A DNA stretch of 64,000 nucleotides from an uncultured Aquabacterium sp. (lineage in GTDB: Bacteria; Pseudomonadota; Gammaproteobacteria; Burkholderiales; Burkholderiaceae_C): contig NZ_CANBCC010000006.1 of assembly GCF_947366995.1 (NCBI RefSeq), forward strand, positions 28,208 through 92,207. Reading direction: 5' to 3'. The first letter of the stretch is position 1, and every line of letters begins with the position of its first letter. The translations under genes and the position numbers were made by a program. Below are positions 1 through 10,600 of the stretch, piece after piece. A model generated the notes under the pieces. The model saw only the letters and a list, made by a program, of their open reading frames with translations. It ran no database searches and was not told the origin of the DNA.

Positions 1-2
1 CA

Positions 3-647
3 CTGGACCAGCTTGCCTCGCAAGGCGAATTCCGCCAGCTCGCCGAAGACCTGAGCGCCACGCTGGCCTACAAGCCGCAGGCTCCGGCAGAAGCGCTCGG
101 CATCACCGGCTTCGACGTGGGGGTGAGCCTGGGTGGCACGAACATCAAGAGCCACCGCGTCGTCGAGCGCGCCACCGGTTCCGACAACGTGCCGAGCACG
201 CTGCCCACCGTCACGCTGCGCGCTGACAAGGGCCTGCCCTTCGGCATCGATGTGGGCGGGTCCTACACCCTGATCCCTGGCACCTCGGTGCGCGCCCTGA
301 GCGGTAACGTGAAGTGGGCTTTCATCGAAGGCGGTGTGCTGACCCCGGCCGTGGCCGTGCGCGCCTTCTACACGCAGACCAGCGGCCTGGGCGACATGAA
401 CCTGCGCAGCCAGGGGGGCGACCTGTCGGTGTCCAAGGGCTTTGCCAACGTGACCCCGTACGGCGGCGTGGGCCTGGTGCAGAGTCGCGCCTCCGATGAT
501 GCCGGCCGCTGGGCCCGCGAGCGCTACACGCAGACCCGTCTGTTTGCCGGTGTCAGCGTCAACCTGCTGCTGGTGAACCTGGCCTTCGAAGCCGATCGCA
601 CCGGCGACGCCACCAGTGCCAGCATCAAGGCCGGTCTGCGCTTCTGA
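3..647 (+). CDS. Outer-membrane/beta-barrel-like protein, 5' truncated by window edge
   Basis: Frame is open from the window start through the 117..647 ORF; alternating beta-strand-like C-terminus ending ...SASIKAGLRF (terminal Phe). Confidence 0.5.
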   Translation: MDQLASQGEFRQLAEDLSATLAYKPQAPAEALGITGFDVGVSLGGTNIKSHRVVERATGSDNVPSTLPTVTLRADKGLPFGIDVGGSYTLIPGTSVRALSGNVKWAFIEGGVLTPAVAVRAFYTQTSGLGDMNLRSQGGDLSVSKGFANVTPYGGVGLVQSRASDDAGRWARERYTQTRLFAGVSVNLLLVNLAFEADRTGDATSASIKAGLRF

Positions 648-804
648 CCGGATCTGCTGGCTCATTGAACGCGACGAACGCGGTCATTGAGCCAATTCAA
701 AGGCCACGCTGTGCGAGGGGCCGCGAGCGCGCTAAAGTGATCGGCAGATTGCTTCGGTCGCATTCACCGCGACGCCTTCTCATTCCATTCAGGAGTCACA
801 CCGC

Positions 805-1350
805 ATGGCCAAGTCCGACAAGAAGTCTTCTTCCAAAGCCGCCAAGGCGGTCCTGCTGCCCGTTTCTGCGGGCAGTGCGCCGATCGACATCGGCATCAGC
901 GCCGAGCACCGCGCGGCCATTGCCAAGGGCCTCAATGGCCTGCTGGCCGACACCTTCACGCTCTACCTGACCACGCACAACTTCCACTGGAACGTGACGG
1001 GGCCGATGTTCAACACCCTGCACACCATGTTCATGGCGCAGTACACCGAGTTGTGGAACGCGGTGGACCCGATCGCCGAGCGCATCCGCGCGCTGGGCTT
1101 CCCGGCCATGGGCTCGTTCGCCGATTTCGGTGGCATCAGCACCCTGCCGGATGCGCCGACCACGCCGCCCAAGGCCAAGGAGATGATCCGCATTCTGGTG
1201 GCCGGCCATGAAGCCGTGGCCCGCACGGCCCGCAGCCTCTATCCTCTGGTGGAGGAGGCTTCGGACGAGCCCACCGCCGACCTGCTGACGCAGCGCCTGG
1301 ACGTGCACGAGAAGGCCGCCTGGATGCTGCGCTCGATGCTGGAAGAGTGA
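805..1350 (+). CDS. dps: Dps-family DNA starvation/ferritin-like protein
   Basis: HNFHWNVTGPMFNTLHTMFMAQYTELWNAVDPIAERIRALG is the Dps ferroxidase-region signature. Confidence 0.93.
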   Translation: MAKSDKKSSSKAAKAVLLPVSAGSAPIDIGISAEHRAAIAKGLNGLLADTFTLYLTTHNFHWNVTGPMFNTLHTMFMAQYTELWNAVDPIAERIRALGFPAMGSFADFGGISTLPDAPTTPPKAKEMIRILVAGHEAVARTARSLYPLVEEASDEPTADLLTQRLDVHEKAAWMLRSMLEE

Positions 1351-1380
1351 GCCGTTGAACCCGCCGCAGCGGGCAGGGCG

Positions 1381-2010
1381 TCAGACCAGCCCGTTGCGGA
1401 TCGCGTAGACCGTCAGCTCGGAGTTGTTCGTCAGCCCGAGCTTTTCGAGCACGCGGGCCCGGTAGACGCTGACGGTCTTCGGGCTCAGCAGCAGCTGTTC
1501 GGCGATGTCGGACAGGCGCTTGCCCGAGGCGATCATCACCAGCGTCTGCAGTTCGCGATCGGACAGCTTCTGGTGCAGGTCTTCCTGCGCCGGCGTGGTG
1601 AGGTTGTCGACCAGCATCTGCGCCATCTCGGGCGTCACGTACTTCTTGCCCTGAGCCACCGTGCGCACGGCCGCCACGATCTGCGCGGCATCGCTGCCCT
1701 TGTTCAGGTAGCCCGAGGCGCCGGCCTTGAGCGCCCGCATGGCGTACTGGTCTTCCGGGTACATCGACACCACCAGCACCTTCAGCGTGCTGCCTTCTTC
1801 CTTGAGCACGTGCAGCACGTCCAGGCCACTGCGGCCGGGCAGGTTGATGTCGAGCACCAGCACATCGCAATTCTTGTCACGCAGCAGCGCGCGCAGCTCG
1901 CCGTAATCGGCAGCCTCGCCCACGACCTCGATGTCGGCGGCATCGGCCAGCGTGTCGCGGATGCCGCGCCGGATCAGCGCGTGGTCGTCACAGAGTATGA
2001 CTTTGATCAT
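1381..2010 (-). CDS. NarL/FixJ-family response regulator
   Basis: MIKVILCDDHALIRRGIRDTLADA receiver start and C-terminal LSDRELQTLVMIASGKRLSDIAEQLLLSPKTVSVYRARVLEKLGL LuxR-type HTH. Start placed at the MIKV Met inside the longer ORF. Confidence 0.93.
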   Translation of the reverse strand: MIKVILCDDHALIRRGIRDTLADAADIEVVGEAADYGELRALLRDKNCDVLVLDINLPGRSGLDVLHVLKEEGSTLKVLVVSMYPEDQYAMRALKAGASGYLNKGSDAAQIVAAVRTVAQGKKYVTPEMAQMLVDNLTTPAQEDLHQKLSDRELQTLVMIASGKRLSDIAEQLLLSPKTVSVYRARVLEKLGLTNNSELTVYAIRNGLV

Positions 2011-2014
2011 GTGC

Positions 2015-3232
2015 TCAGCCCCATACCGTGGGATCGTCGGGGTCCGTGTCGCTGGCCGGGGCGTCCGCGTCCAGGTTCGTGAACAGTTGGTCGATGAAGC
2101 CATTTTCCGGCCCTGACAACGGGACGGAGAGGATCAGCGTGGTGCCGCCGGGGTTGCTGCTGATGTCGACCCAGCCGCCTACCGTCTCCGCGCGTTCGTG
2201 CAGGCCGCGGATGCCGAACGACCTCGCCTTGGCCAGATCGTCGGCACTCAGCCCCCGGCCATTGTCGGTGACTTCGATGGACAGCACGCCGCCGGCCTGG
2301 GTGACATCGACGCTGACCTGGGTGGCCTGTGCGTGTTTGGAGACATTGGTAAGCGCCTCCTGCGCGAATCGGTACGCCACGAGGGGCACGCCGGCGGGCA
2401 GTTCGAGCTGTTCCTGGCTGGTTCGAAAACGCGCCTGCAGGCCGGTCCGCTTGCCGAAGCGGTCGGTCATCCATTGCAGTGCGGGCACCAGCCCCTGCTC
2501 GAGGATGGCAGGCCGCAGGTTGTGCATGATGCGCTGGCTGGCCTCGTGCGCATGGTTCACGGCTTCCAGTGCCTGTTGCACGCGGTCGGCAATCTGGGGA
2601 TTCGGTGCATGGCGGGCCATCCACGCCAGATCGAACTTGATCGCCGTCAGCGCGCCACCCACGTCGTCGTGGATCTCGCGCGCGATGGCGGCCCGCTCCT
2701 GCTCGATGCTGGTCTGCAGGTGCTGGGCCAGCTCGCGCAATTGCTGCCGCGAACGGCTCAGGGCCAGGTCGGCCCGCTGCTTGGCGATCCGGATGCGATT
2801 GGCCTCGATGGCCAGCAGGGCGGCCGGCGCCAGCCGTGTCAGGTTGCTCTTGAGCAGGTAGTCGTTGGCGCCGTTGCGCATGGCCTGCACGGCGATGTCC
2901 TCGCCGATCTCGCCCGAGACGAGGATGAAGGGCACCAGCTTGCCCAGCGCGCGGATCTTGTCCAGCGCGGCCAGGCCGGAGTAGCCGGGCAGGTTGTAGT
3001 CCGACAGGATCAGGTCCCAGTCCTCATGCAGGGCATCGGACAGGGCCACCTCGGTGTCGATGCGGTGGATGTCTGCATTGATGCCGCCGCGGTGCAGGTG
3101 GATGGCGACCAGCGCCGCGTCCTCCTCGTTGTCCTCGATGTGCAGGACCTTCAGTCGCACCGGCGGGAGGCCGTCTGAACCCGGGGATGGCGCTACGGCG
3201 TCAACAGGGGGCTGGGGTGTGAAATCGGACAC
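2015..3232 (-). CDS. Receiver domain fused to NarX-type (HisKA_3) sensor histidine kinase
   Basis: N-terminal receiver (VLHIEDNEEDAALV...LILSDYNLPGYSG), then IAREIHDDVGGALTAIKFDLAWM (HisKA_3 H-box) and EVTDNGRGL...GIRGLHERAETVGG (HATPase). GTG start at 3232 chosen; the ORF extends to 3319. Confidence 0.88.
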   Translation of the reverse strand: MSDFTPQPPVDAVAPSPGSDGLPPVRLKVLHIEDNEEDAALVAIHLHRGGINADIHRIDTEVALSDALHEDWDLILSDYNLPGYSGLAALDKIRALGKLVPFILVSGEIGEDIAVQAMRNGANDYLLKSNLTRLAPAALLAIEANRIRIAKQRADLALSRSRQQLRELAQHLQTSIEQERAAIAREIHDDVGGALTAIKFDLAWMARHAPNPQIADRVQQALEAVNHAHEASQRIMHNLRPAILEQGLVPALQWMTDRFGKRTGLQARFRTSQEQLELPAGVPLVAYRFAQEALTNVSKHAQATQVSVDVTQAGGVLSIEVTDNGRGLSADDLAKARSFGIRGLHERAETVGGWVDISSNPGGTTLILSVPLSGPENGFIDQLFTNLDADAPASDTDPDDPTVWG

Positions 3233-3438
3233 GCGCTGCCTTCGATCCGTGGATGAGTGCCTGGAATTGCCACGTGATTGTGAACAACTGGCGCCTTGAA
3301 ATGCGAAAAATTCTAACAACCGGTTTAAGCCGGGGCCTCACTGTGCCGATGACAGGGGGATCCTGGGTGTGCCGGCACATCCTTCATCGCGTCTCCCCTC
3401 GGATGGCGCGACATACAAACTGGTTGAGTGGAGCCACG

Positions 3439-3888
3439 ATGAGTTACGACGAACCGGTCGCCAACCCCCCTGCGGAGATGCCCCTCCTCCTCGCAGCGGA
3501 GTTGCAGGACCACCTGATGACGGCGTCCAACGATCTGGAGCGCCTGCAGCGGCTTCTGGACGACGCTTGTGTCGTGCTCATGGAAGGTTTCCACGGGACG
3601 GCCGGGCAGCTCAGTGACGTGATTGACCAGGGGCACGCCGTCACGCCGCACCTGGAAGAGGTGCGGCAGACCCTGTACCGCACGGTCACGGCCCTGCAGT
3701 TCCAGGACATGGCGACCCAGCTGATCGCCCACACCAACAACCGATTGCGGAACTGTGCCGACCAGATCGCGCGCGACGCACTGGGCGACGACGACCCGGA
3801 CGGCGCGGCGGTGGTGGCGGATGCCCCGATGAAACCCAACCCGGTGACCCAGGACGAGATGGACGCCGGGTCGGTCGAGTTGTTCTAA
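3439..3888 (+). CDS. Small chemotaxis-associated protein with QFQDM motif
   Basis: 149 aa, MSYDEPVANPP...VTALQFQDMATQLIAHTNNRL; lies directly upstream of cheY-cheA-cheW. Confidence 0.6.
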   Translation: MSYDEPVANPPAEMPLLLAAELQDHLMTASNDLERLQRLLDDACVVLMEGFHGTAGQLSDVIDQGHAVTPHLEEVRQTLYRTVTALQFQDMATQLIAHTNNRLRNCADQIARDALGDDDPDGAAVVADAPMKPNPVTQDEMDAGSVELF

Positions 3889-3984
3889 AGATTCCGTCCC
3901 ATCTGTCGAAATCCCGTCAAGCGACTGGTTTCATTTTTTCCAGACAGCCGATCTGTCCAGCTATTTCAAGTACCGGAGAGCGAC

Positions 3985-4347
3985 ATGCATTCGATCCTTG
4001 CCGTCGACGATTCTGCGTCCATGCGCCAAATGGTTTCCTTTACCCTCAAGAGCGCCGGCTACAACGTCGTCGAGGCCGTGGACGGTCAGGATGCCTACGA
4101 GAAGGCCGGCGGCCGCAGCTTTGATCTGGTGCTGACCGATCAGAACATGCCCCGCATGGACGGCATCAGCCTGACCAAGAAGCTGCGTGAGAACCCCCAG
4201 TTCAAGACCACGCCCATCCTCATCCTGACGACCGAGTCGAGCGATCAGATGAAGCAGGCGGGGCGCGCGGCTGGCGCGACGGGCTGGCTGGTCAAGCCCT
4301 TCGACCCGAACAAGCTCATCGAGGTGATCCAGAAGGTCATCCGCTGA
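3985..4347 (+). CDS. cheY: CheY-like chemotaxis response regulator
   Basis: MHSILAVDDSASMRQMVSFTLKSAGY...LVLTDQNMPRMDG...KPFDPNKL single-domain receiver. Confidence 0.88.
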   Translation: MHSILAVDDSASMRQMVSFTLKSAGYNVVEAVDGQDAYEKAGGRSFDLVLTDQNMPRMDGISLTKKLRENPQFKTTPILILTTESSDQMKQAGRAAGATGWLVKPFDPNKLIEVIQKVIR

Positions 4348-4403
4348 CCTGACGTCGGGGCACATGGGCCCGCGCAGCGCACGACAATCTCCAGGAGCCT
4401 GAC

Positions 4404-6581
4404 ATGGCAGAGACCAGCACGGACAACAGCACTTCATCGGCCGGCATCGACCTGAGCCAGTTCTACCAGGTCTTCTTCGAAGAAGCCGGCGAGAACCTCG
4501 AGAACATGGAACAGCTCCTGCTGGAGCTGGACATCACCGCCGCCGATGACGAAGAGCTCAATGCGATCTTCCGTTGCGCCCACTCGATCAAGGGTGGCGC
4601 CGCGACCTTCGGCTTCAGTGACGTGGCCGAACTGACCCACCAGATGGAGACGCTGCTGGACAAGCTGCGCCGCCACGAGCTCGCGCCGACGGCCCCGATG
4701 GTCGACGTGCTGCTGCAGTCGGGCGATGCGCTCAAGGCCATGCTGGCACGTCACCAGGGCTCGGGCGGCGGCGAAGTCGACACGACGGAACTGCTGTTCC
4801 ACATCCGTGCGATGGCGTCGGGCGAAGCACCGGCCGCCGTGGCGGCGGCTCCGGCGGTTGCCGCGCCGGCCCCATCCGCACCGGCACCTGCACCCGCCGA
4901 GGCAGCGCCTGCTTCTGCAACGGCCGCGCCGACCTCGGGCCAGCGCACCGTCGAACTGCGCGTCGGGCCCCTGGCCGACCCTTCGCAGGCCGACAACCTG
5001 GTGGACCTGTTCAAGGAAATCACCGACCTCGGCACGATCGAGCCGCTGCCCGATGATGCGGCGCTGGCCGGTCTGCGCCGCTTCAAGGTCAGCACCGCCA
5101 CCGCCGAATCCGAACTGCTGGATCTGTTCACCTTCCATGTCGCCCGCGAACAAGTGAGCTTTGTCGCCCTGGCAGACGCCGGTGCCGTGGCCGCCCCGGC
5201 GGTCGATCCGGGCTATGGCTTCTTCGACGAGCCTGCACCGGTGGCGGCGGCGCCCGCTGCGCCGGCGGCCGAAAAGGGCTATGGCTTCTTCGACAACGCG
5301 CCGGGCGCCCCCGAAGCGCCGGCACCTGCACCGGTCGCGGTGGAAGCGGCCAAGCCGGCACCGGCCCCCAAGCCTGCGCCCGTGGCGGCCAAGGCCGAGA
5401 AGCCGCACGCCGGCCTCGAAGCCTCGACCATCCGCGTGTCCGTCGAAAAGGTCGACCAGCTCATCAACCTGGTGGGCGAGCTCGTCATCACCCAGGCCAT
5501 GCTGGCCCAGAACAGCCGCGGCCTGGACCCGGTCGTCTACCAGCAACTGGTGTCTGGCCTGACCGATCTGGACCGCAACACCCGCGACCTGCAAGAGGCC
5601 GTGATGTCGATCCGGATGATTCCGATGTCGACGGTGTTCAGCCGCTTCCCGCGCATGCTGCGCGACCTGGCCAACAAGCTGGGCAAGAAGGTCGAGCTGG
5701 TCACGCAGGGTGAAGCCACCGAACTGGACAAGGGCCTGGTCGAGAAGATCACCGACCCGCTGACCCACCTGGTACGCAACAGCTGCGACCACGGCATCGA
5801 AATGCCCGACGTGCGTCTGGCCAACGGCAAGCCGGAGGTCGGCACCATCACGCTGGCGGCCTCGCACCAGGGCGGCTCCATCGTGATCGAGGTGCGCGAC
5901 GATGGCCGCGGCCTGTCGCGCGAGAAGCTGCTGAAGAAAGCCCGTGAGAAGGGCATCGACGCACCGGACACTCTGACCGACCAGGAAGTGTGGAACCTGA
6001 TCTTCGCGCCCGGCTTCTCGACGGCCGAAGAGGTGACCGATGTGTCCGGCCGCGGTGTCGGCATGGACGTGGTCAAGAAGAACATCACCTCGCTGGGCGG
6101 CACGGTCGAAATCGACTCGGCCGAAGGCTACGGCATGCGGGTGGCGGTGCGCCTGCCGCTGACCCTGGCCATCATGGACGGCATGAGCGTGGGTGTGGGC
6201 GAAGAGGTCTACATCCTGCCGCTGTCGTCGGTGGTCGAGTCCTTCCAGGTCAGCCCCGAGATGGTCAAGACGATCGGCGGCTCCGGCCGCGTGGTCGAGG
6301 TCCGCGAGGAATACATGCCGGTGATCGAACTGGAGAAGGTGTTCCAGGTGCCCCGTTTCGACTGGGAGCACAACAGCGGGATCATGGTGGTGGTGGAAGC
6401 CGAGAGCGGGCGCGTGGCCCTGCTGGTCGACGAGTTGCTCGGCCAGCAGCAGGTCGTGGTCAAGAACCTCGAATCGAACTACCGCAAGGTCAATGACGTG
6501 TCGGGCGCCACCATCATGGGTGACGGCCGCGTGGCTCTGATTCTGGACGTGGGCAGCCTCGTGCGCCGCTCGCGTCACTGA
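4404..6581 (+). CDS. cheA: Chemotaxis histidine kinase CheA
   Basis: Hpt motif [13 protein letters not shown], HATPase motifs NSCDHGIE / DDGRGL / [22 protein letters not shown]-terminal CheW-like domain. Confidence 0.95.
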   Translation: MAETSTDNSTSSAGIDLSQFYQVFFEEAGENLENMEQLLLELDITAADDEELNAIFRCAHSIKGGAATFGFSDVAELTHQMETLLDKLRRHELAPTAPMVDVLLQSGDALKAMLARHQGSGGGEVDTTELLFHIRAMASGEAPAAVAAAPAVAAPAPSAPAPAPAEAAPASATAAPTSGQRTVELRVGPLADPSQADNLVDLFKEITDLGTIEPLPDDAALAGLRRFKVSTATAESELLDLFTFHVAREQVSFVALADAGAVAAPAVDPGYGFFDEPAPVAAAPAAPAAEKGYGFFDNAPGAPEAPAPAPVAVEAAKPAPAPKPAPVAAKAEKPHAGLEASTIRVSVEKVDQLINLVGELVITQAMLAQNSRGLDPVVYQQLVSGLTDLDRNTRDLQEAVMSIRMIPMSTVFSRFPRMLRDLANKLGKKVELVTQGEATELDKGLVEKITDPLTHLVRNSCDHGIEMPDVRLANGKPEVGTITLAASHQGGSIVIEVRDDGRGLSREKLLKKAREKGIDAPDTLTDQEVWNLIFAPGFSTAEEVTDVSGRGVGMDVVKKNITSLGGTVEIDSAEGYGMRVAVRLPLTLAIMDGMSVGVGEEVYILPLSSVVESFQVSPEMVKTIGGSGRVVEVREEYMPVIELEKVFQVPRFDWEHNSGIMVVVEAESGRVALLVDELLGQQQVVVKNLESNYRKVNDVSGATIMGDGRVALILDVGSLVRRSRH

Positions 6582-6610
6582 TCCGGGCTTGCAGAGAAGG
6601 AGACATACCC

Positions 6611-7087
6611 ATGGGCATGATGGAAAAACTGGACGTGCAGACCGATCTGGCACGTGAGTACCTGACCTTCCGCCTCGGTGACGAGGAGTACGGGATCGAC
6701 ATCCTGAAGGTGCAGGAGATCCGCGGTTACGAGAACCCCACCCGCATCGCCAATGCGCCGCACTTTCTCAAGGGCGTGGTGAACCTGCGCGGCACCATCG
6801 TGCCGATCGTGGACCTGCGCCTGCGATTCGGTTGTAGCTCGGCCGAGTACAACGCCTTCACGGTGTCGATCGTGCTGCACATCGGGCAGCGCACCATCGG
6901 CACGGTGGTCGACTCGGTGAGCGACGTGATGGAGATTCCGGCCGAGGCCATCCGTCCGGCGCCCGAGATGAGTTCGGCCATTGACGCCACCTACATCAAG
7001 GGCCTGGCCCAGGTGGGCGAGCGCATGGTGATCCTGCTCGACATCGAAAGCATGCTGATGAGCGAGGACATGGGGCTCGTGGACTGA
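6611..7087 (+). CDS. cheW: Chemotaxis coupling protein CheW
   Basis: [55 protein letters not shown]. Confidence 0.95.
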   Translation: MGMMEKLDVQTDLAREYLTFRLGDEEYGIDILKVQEIRGYENPTRIANAPHFLKGVVNLRGTIVPIVDLRLRFGCSSAEYNAFTVSIVLHIGQRTIGTVVDSVSDVMEIPAEAIRPAPEMSSAIDATYIKGLAQVGERMVILLDIESMLMSEDMGLVD

Positions 7088-7108
7088 GCCAGTCAGGCGC
7101 ACCGCAGC

Positions 7109-7141
7109 AAAAAAAGAGGCCCGGTTGATCCGGGCCTTTTT
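7109..7141 (+). terminator. Rho-independent terminator after cheW
   Basis: Stem GGCCCGG (7118-7124) / CCGGGCC (7130-7136) followed by TTTTT, with an A-run on the 5' side. Confidence 0.85.
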
Positions 7142-7173
7142 GCATGTGTTTCAGTGCGATGCTGGCGGCAGGA

Positions 7174-7632
7174 TCATGCTGCCAGATCCAGCTCGCGCAC
7201 CGCCTCGGCCACCAGCCGGTCCAGCGCCGACAGCGGCACCGCCAGTCGGGCCTCCGCATCCGGCACGCTCTCGCGCAGCGGCGCCCAGACCGGGGCAGGC
7301 CAGCGGCCGTCCCAGTCGAAGCGGGCAATCACATGCCAGTGCAGATGCGGCACCACATTGCCGAGCGAAGCCAGGTTCACCTTGGTGGGGTGCAGGTGTT
7401 CACGCAGCACCGTTTCCACCTTGGCCACGGCCTGCATGATGTGGCTGCGGTCTGCCGGCGGCAGGTCCGTCCACTCAGCCACGTGGTCGTTCCAGACCAC
7501 GCGGTAGAAGGCCGGATGTTCGGGCTCGGTGGCCCGGATCACCCGCAGCTTCACGCCACGGTGAACCAGCAGCCCACCGTCCTGCATGCACAGTTCGCAG
7601 CCGACGAGTCGGCCCGGATCACGCTGCCCCAT
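7174..7632 (-). CDS. HIT-family protein
   Basis: Histidine triad HLHWHVI in NVVPHLHWHVIARFDWDGRWPAPVW. Confidence 0.88.
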   Translation of the reverse strand: MGQRDPGRLVGCELCMQDGGLLVHRGVKLRVIRATEPEHPAFYRVVWNDHVAEWTDLPPADRSHIMQAVAKVETVLREHLHPTKVNLASLGNVVPHLHWHVIARFDWDGRWPAPVWAPLRESVPDAEARLAVPLSALDRLVAEAVRELDLAA

Positions 7633-7634
7633 GG

Positions 7635-10600
7635 TCAGACCAGCACGCGCTCGATGCCGCCGGCGTTGGCCCGGTCGACGTACTCACGCATCCAGTTCTC
7701 GCCCAGGATCTGCTTGGCCATCTCGACCACGATGTAGTCGGCTTCCAGCAACCCGTTCTGCGTGTCTTCCCCGTAGCGGTTCAGCCCCTGCAGGCACGAC
7801 GGGCACGAAGTCAGGATCTTGACGTTGTCCTTCGGGCCCACCAGGCCCTGGTCGCGCAGCGCAGCCTCGCCCTTGCGCACTTCCTCGGTCTTGCGGAAGC
7901 GCACCTGGGTGGAGATGTCCGGCCGGTTCACCGCGAAGGTGCCTGACTCGCCACAGCAGCGCTCGGACTTGATCACGCCATCGCCCACCAGCGCCTTGAC
8001 CGTCTTCATCGGGTCCTGGAGCTTCATCGGTGTGTGGCAGGGGTCGTGGTACAGGAACGCGCCCTTGCCCTGCAGCGTGACACCCTTTTCCAGCAGGTAC
8101 TCGTGGATGTCGATGATGCGGCAGCCCGGGAAGATCTTGTCGAACTGGTAGCCCTGCAACTGGTCATAGCAGGTGCCGCAGCTCACCACCACCGTCTTGA
8201 TGTCGAGGTAGTTCAGCGTATTGGCCACGCGGTGGAACAGCACCCGGTTGTCGGTGATCATCTTCTCGGCGGTGTCGGCCTGGCCGGCCCCGCGCTGCGG
8301 GTAGCCGCAGCACAGGTAGCCCGGGGGCAGCACCGTCTGCACGCCCGCATGCCACAGCATGGCCTGCGTGGCCAGGCCCACCTGGCTGAACAGGCGCTCC
8401 GAGCCGCAGCCCGGGAAGTAGAACACCGCCTCGGTGTCGGCCGTGGTCTGCTTCGGGTCGCGGATGATCGGAACGTAGTTCTTGTCCTCGATGTCCAGCA
8501 GCGCACGCGCGGTCTTCTTGGGCAGGCCGCCCGGCATCTTCTTGTTGATGAAGTGGATGACCTCTTCCTTCAACGGGGCCTTGCCGTGCGTGGCCGGCGG
8601 CGCGCTCGTCTGCTTGCGCGCGGCGAGCTTGAGCACGTCGTTGGCCATGCGCTGCAGCGGCATGGCCACGTCGACCACGGCGCTGCGCACGAACTTGATG
8701 GTTTGCGGGTTCGTGGCATTGAGCATCAGCATGCCGGCCGCCGCGGCGGGCCGGAAGCTCTTCTTGCCCATCTTGGTCAGCAGGCTGCGCATCGCCATCG
8801 ACACGTCGCCGAAGTCGATGTTGACCGGGCAGGGCGTCACGCACTTGTGGCAGACCGTGCAGTGGTCGGACACGTCCTCGAACTCGGCCCAGTGCTTGAT
8901 CGACACGCCGCGGCGTGTCTGCTCTTCGTACAGGAAGGCCTCGATCAGCAGCGAGGTGGCCAGGATCTTGTTGCGCGGGCTGTAGAGCAGGTTGGCGCGC
9001 GGCACGTGGGTCGCGCACACCGGCTTGCACTTGCCGCAGCGCAGGCAGTTCTTGAAGCTCTCGGCGATGTTGCCGATGTCGCTCTGCTGCATGATCAGCG
9101 ACTCGTGGCCCATCAGCCCGAACGACGGCGTGTAGGCCTCGGTCAGGTCGGCGGCATGCACGTCGTCGCCCAGCGCACGCAGCGCCTGGCCGCGCAGCAG
9201 CTTGCCCTTGTTGAAGCGGCCTTCCGGGTCGACCTTCTGCTTGTAGGCCGTGAAGTTGGCCATCTCGTCGTCGGTCAGGAACTCGAGCTTGGTGATGCCG
9301 ATGCCGTGTTCGCCCGAGATGACCCCGTCCAGCGAGCGGGCCAGCTCCATGATGCGCGCCACGGCCTCGTGCGCCGTCTGCAGCATCTCGTAGTTGTCGC
9401 TGTTGACCGGGATGTTGGTGTGCACGTTGCCGTCGCCGGCGTGCATGTGCAGGGCCACCCACACGCGGCCGCGCAGCACCTGCTTGTGGATGCGCTTGAG
9501 CTCGTCGACCACGCCGCCGAGCACCATGCCGTTGAACACCTTGGCCAGCTCGTCGCGCACTTCGCGCTTCCAGCTCACGCGCACCGACCACGTCTGCAGC
9601 AGGTTGAAGATGGTGTCGCCAGGCTGCGGTACGTAGCGGCCATCGCGGTGCTGGGTGTAGCCCAGCGCGGCCAGGCGGTCGTCCACCTCGGCCAGCGGCG
9701 CGTCGAGCTGGTCGTGCAGGAAGGTCCAGCGTGCGCGCACCTCGGCCAGATGAGCCTGGGCGGCGGCGATCTTCTCTTCCAGCTGCTCTGCGCTTGGCAG
9801 TTCGATCGGGTCTTCGGCCTTGCGCAGCGCGGCGGCCACAGTCAGGCGGCCACTGCCGAAGAAGGCGTCGATGGCATCCAGCAGCGCGAGCTTGTTGCGC
9901 AGGCTCAGTTCGATGTTGATGCGCTCGATGCCCAGCGTGTACTCGCCCATGCGCGGCAGCGGGATCACGACGTCTTCGTTCACCTTGAAGGCGTTTGTGT
10001 GCTTGGCGATGGCGGCGGTGCGCTTGCGGTCGGCCCAGAACTTCTTGCGAGCGTCGGCGCTGACGGCCACGAAGCCTTCACCCGAGCGGCCGTTGGCCAG
10101 GCGGATGACTTCGCTGGTGGCGCGGGCCACGCGGTCTTCGTCGTCACCGACGATGTCGCCGATCAGGACCATCTTGGGCAGGCCCGAGCCGCCCACATTG
10201 CGCTTGCTCTTGGTGGCGTAGCCCACGGCGCGCAGGTAACGGTCGTCGAGGTGCTCCAGCCCGGCCAGGATGGCGCCGCCCGGCTGCTTCATCTCCTCGA
10301 ACATGAAGTCCTTGATGTCGACGATCGACGGCACGCATTCCGTCGGGTTGCCGAAGAACTCCAGGCACACCGTGCGCACGTGCTTGGGCATGCGGTGCAC
10401 GACCCAGCGCGCGCTGGTGATCAGGCCGTCGCAGCCTTCCTTCTGGATACCGGGCAGGCCGGCCAGGAACTTGTCGGTGACGTCCTTGCCCAGGCCTTCC
10501 TTGCGGAAGACACTGCCGGGGATGACCAGCGTTTCGGTGCGCAGCGGCGTCTTGCCATCGGCGGCAAAGTAGCGCAGCTCGAAGCGCGCCTCGGCCACAT

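Noticed and set aside
3917-3954. FliA (sigma-28) promoter upstream of cheY
   Set aside because: GCCGATCT at 3947 resembles the -10, but no TAAA-type -35 is found at the required distance.
4434-6653. 739-aa minus-strand ORF
   Set aside because: Antisense shadow of cheA with biased composition.
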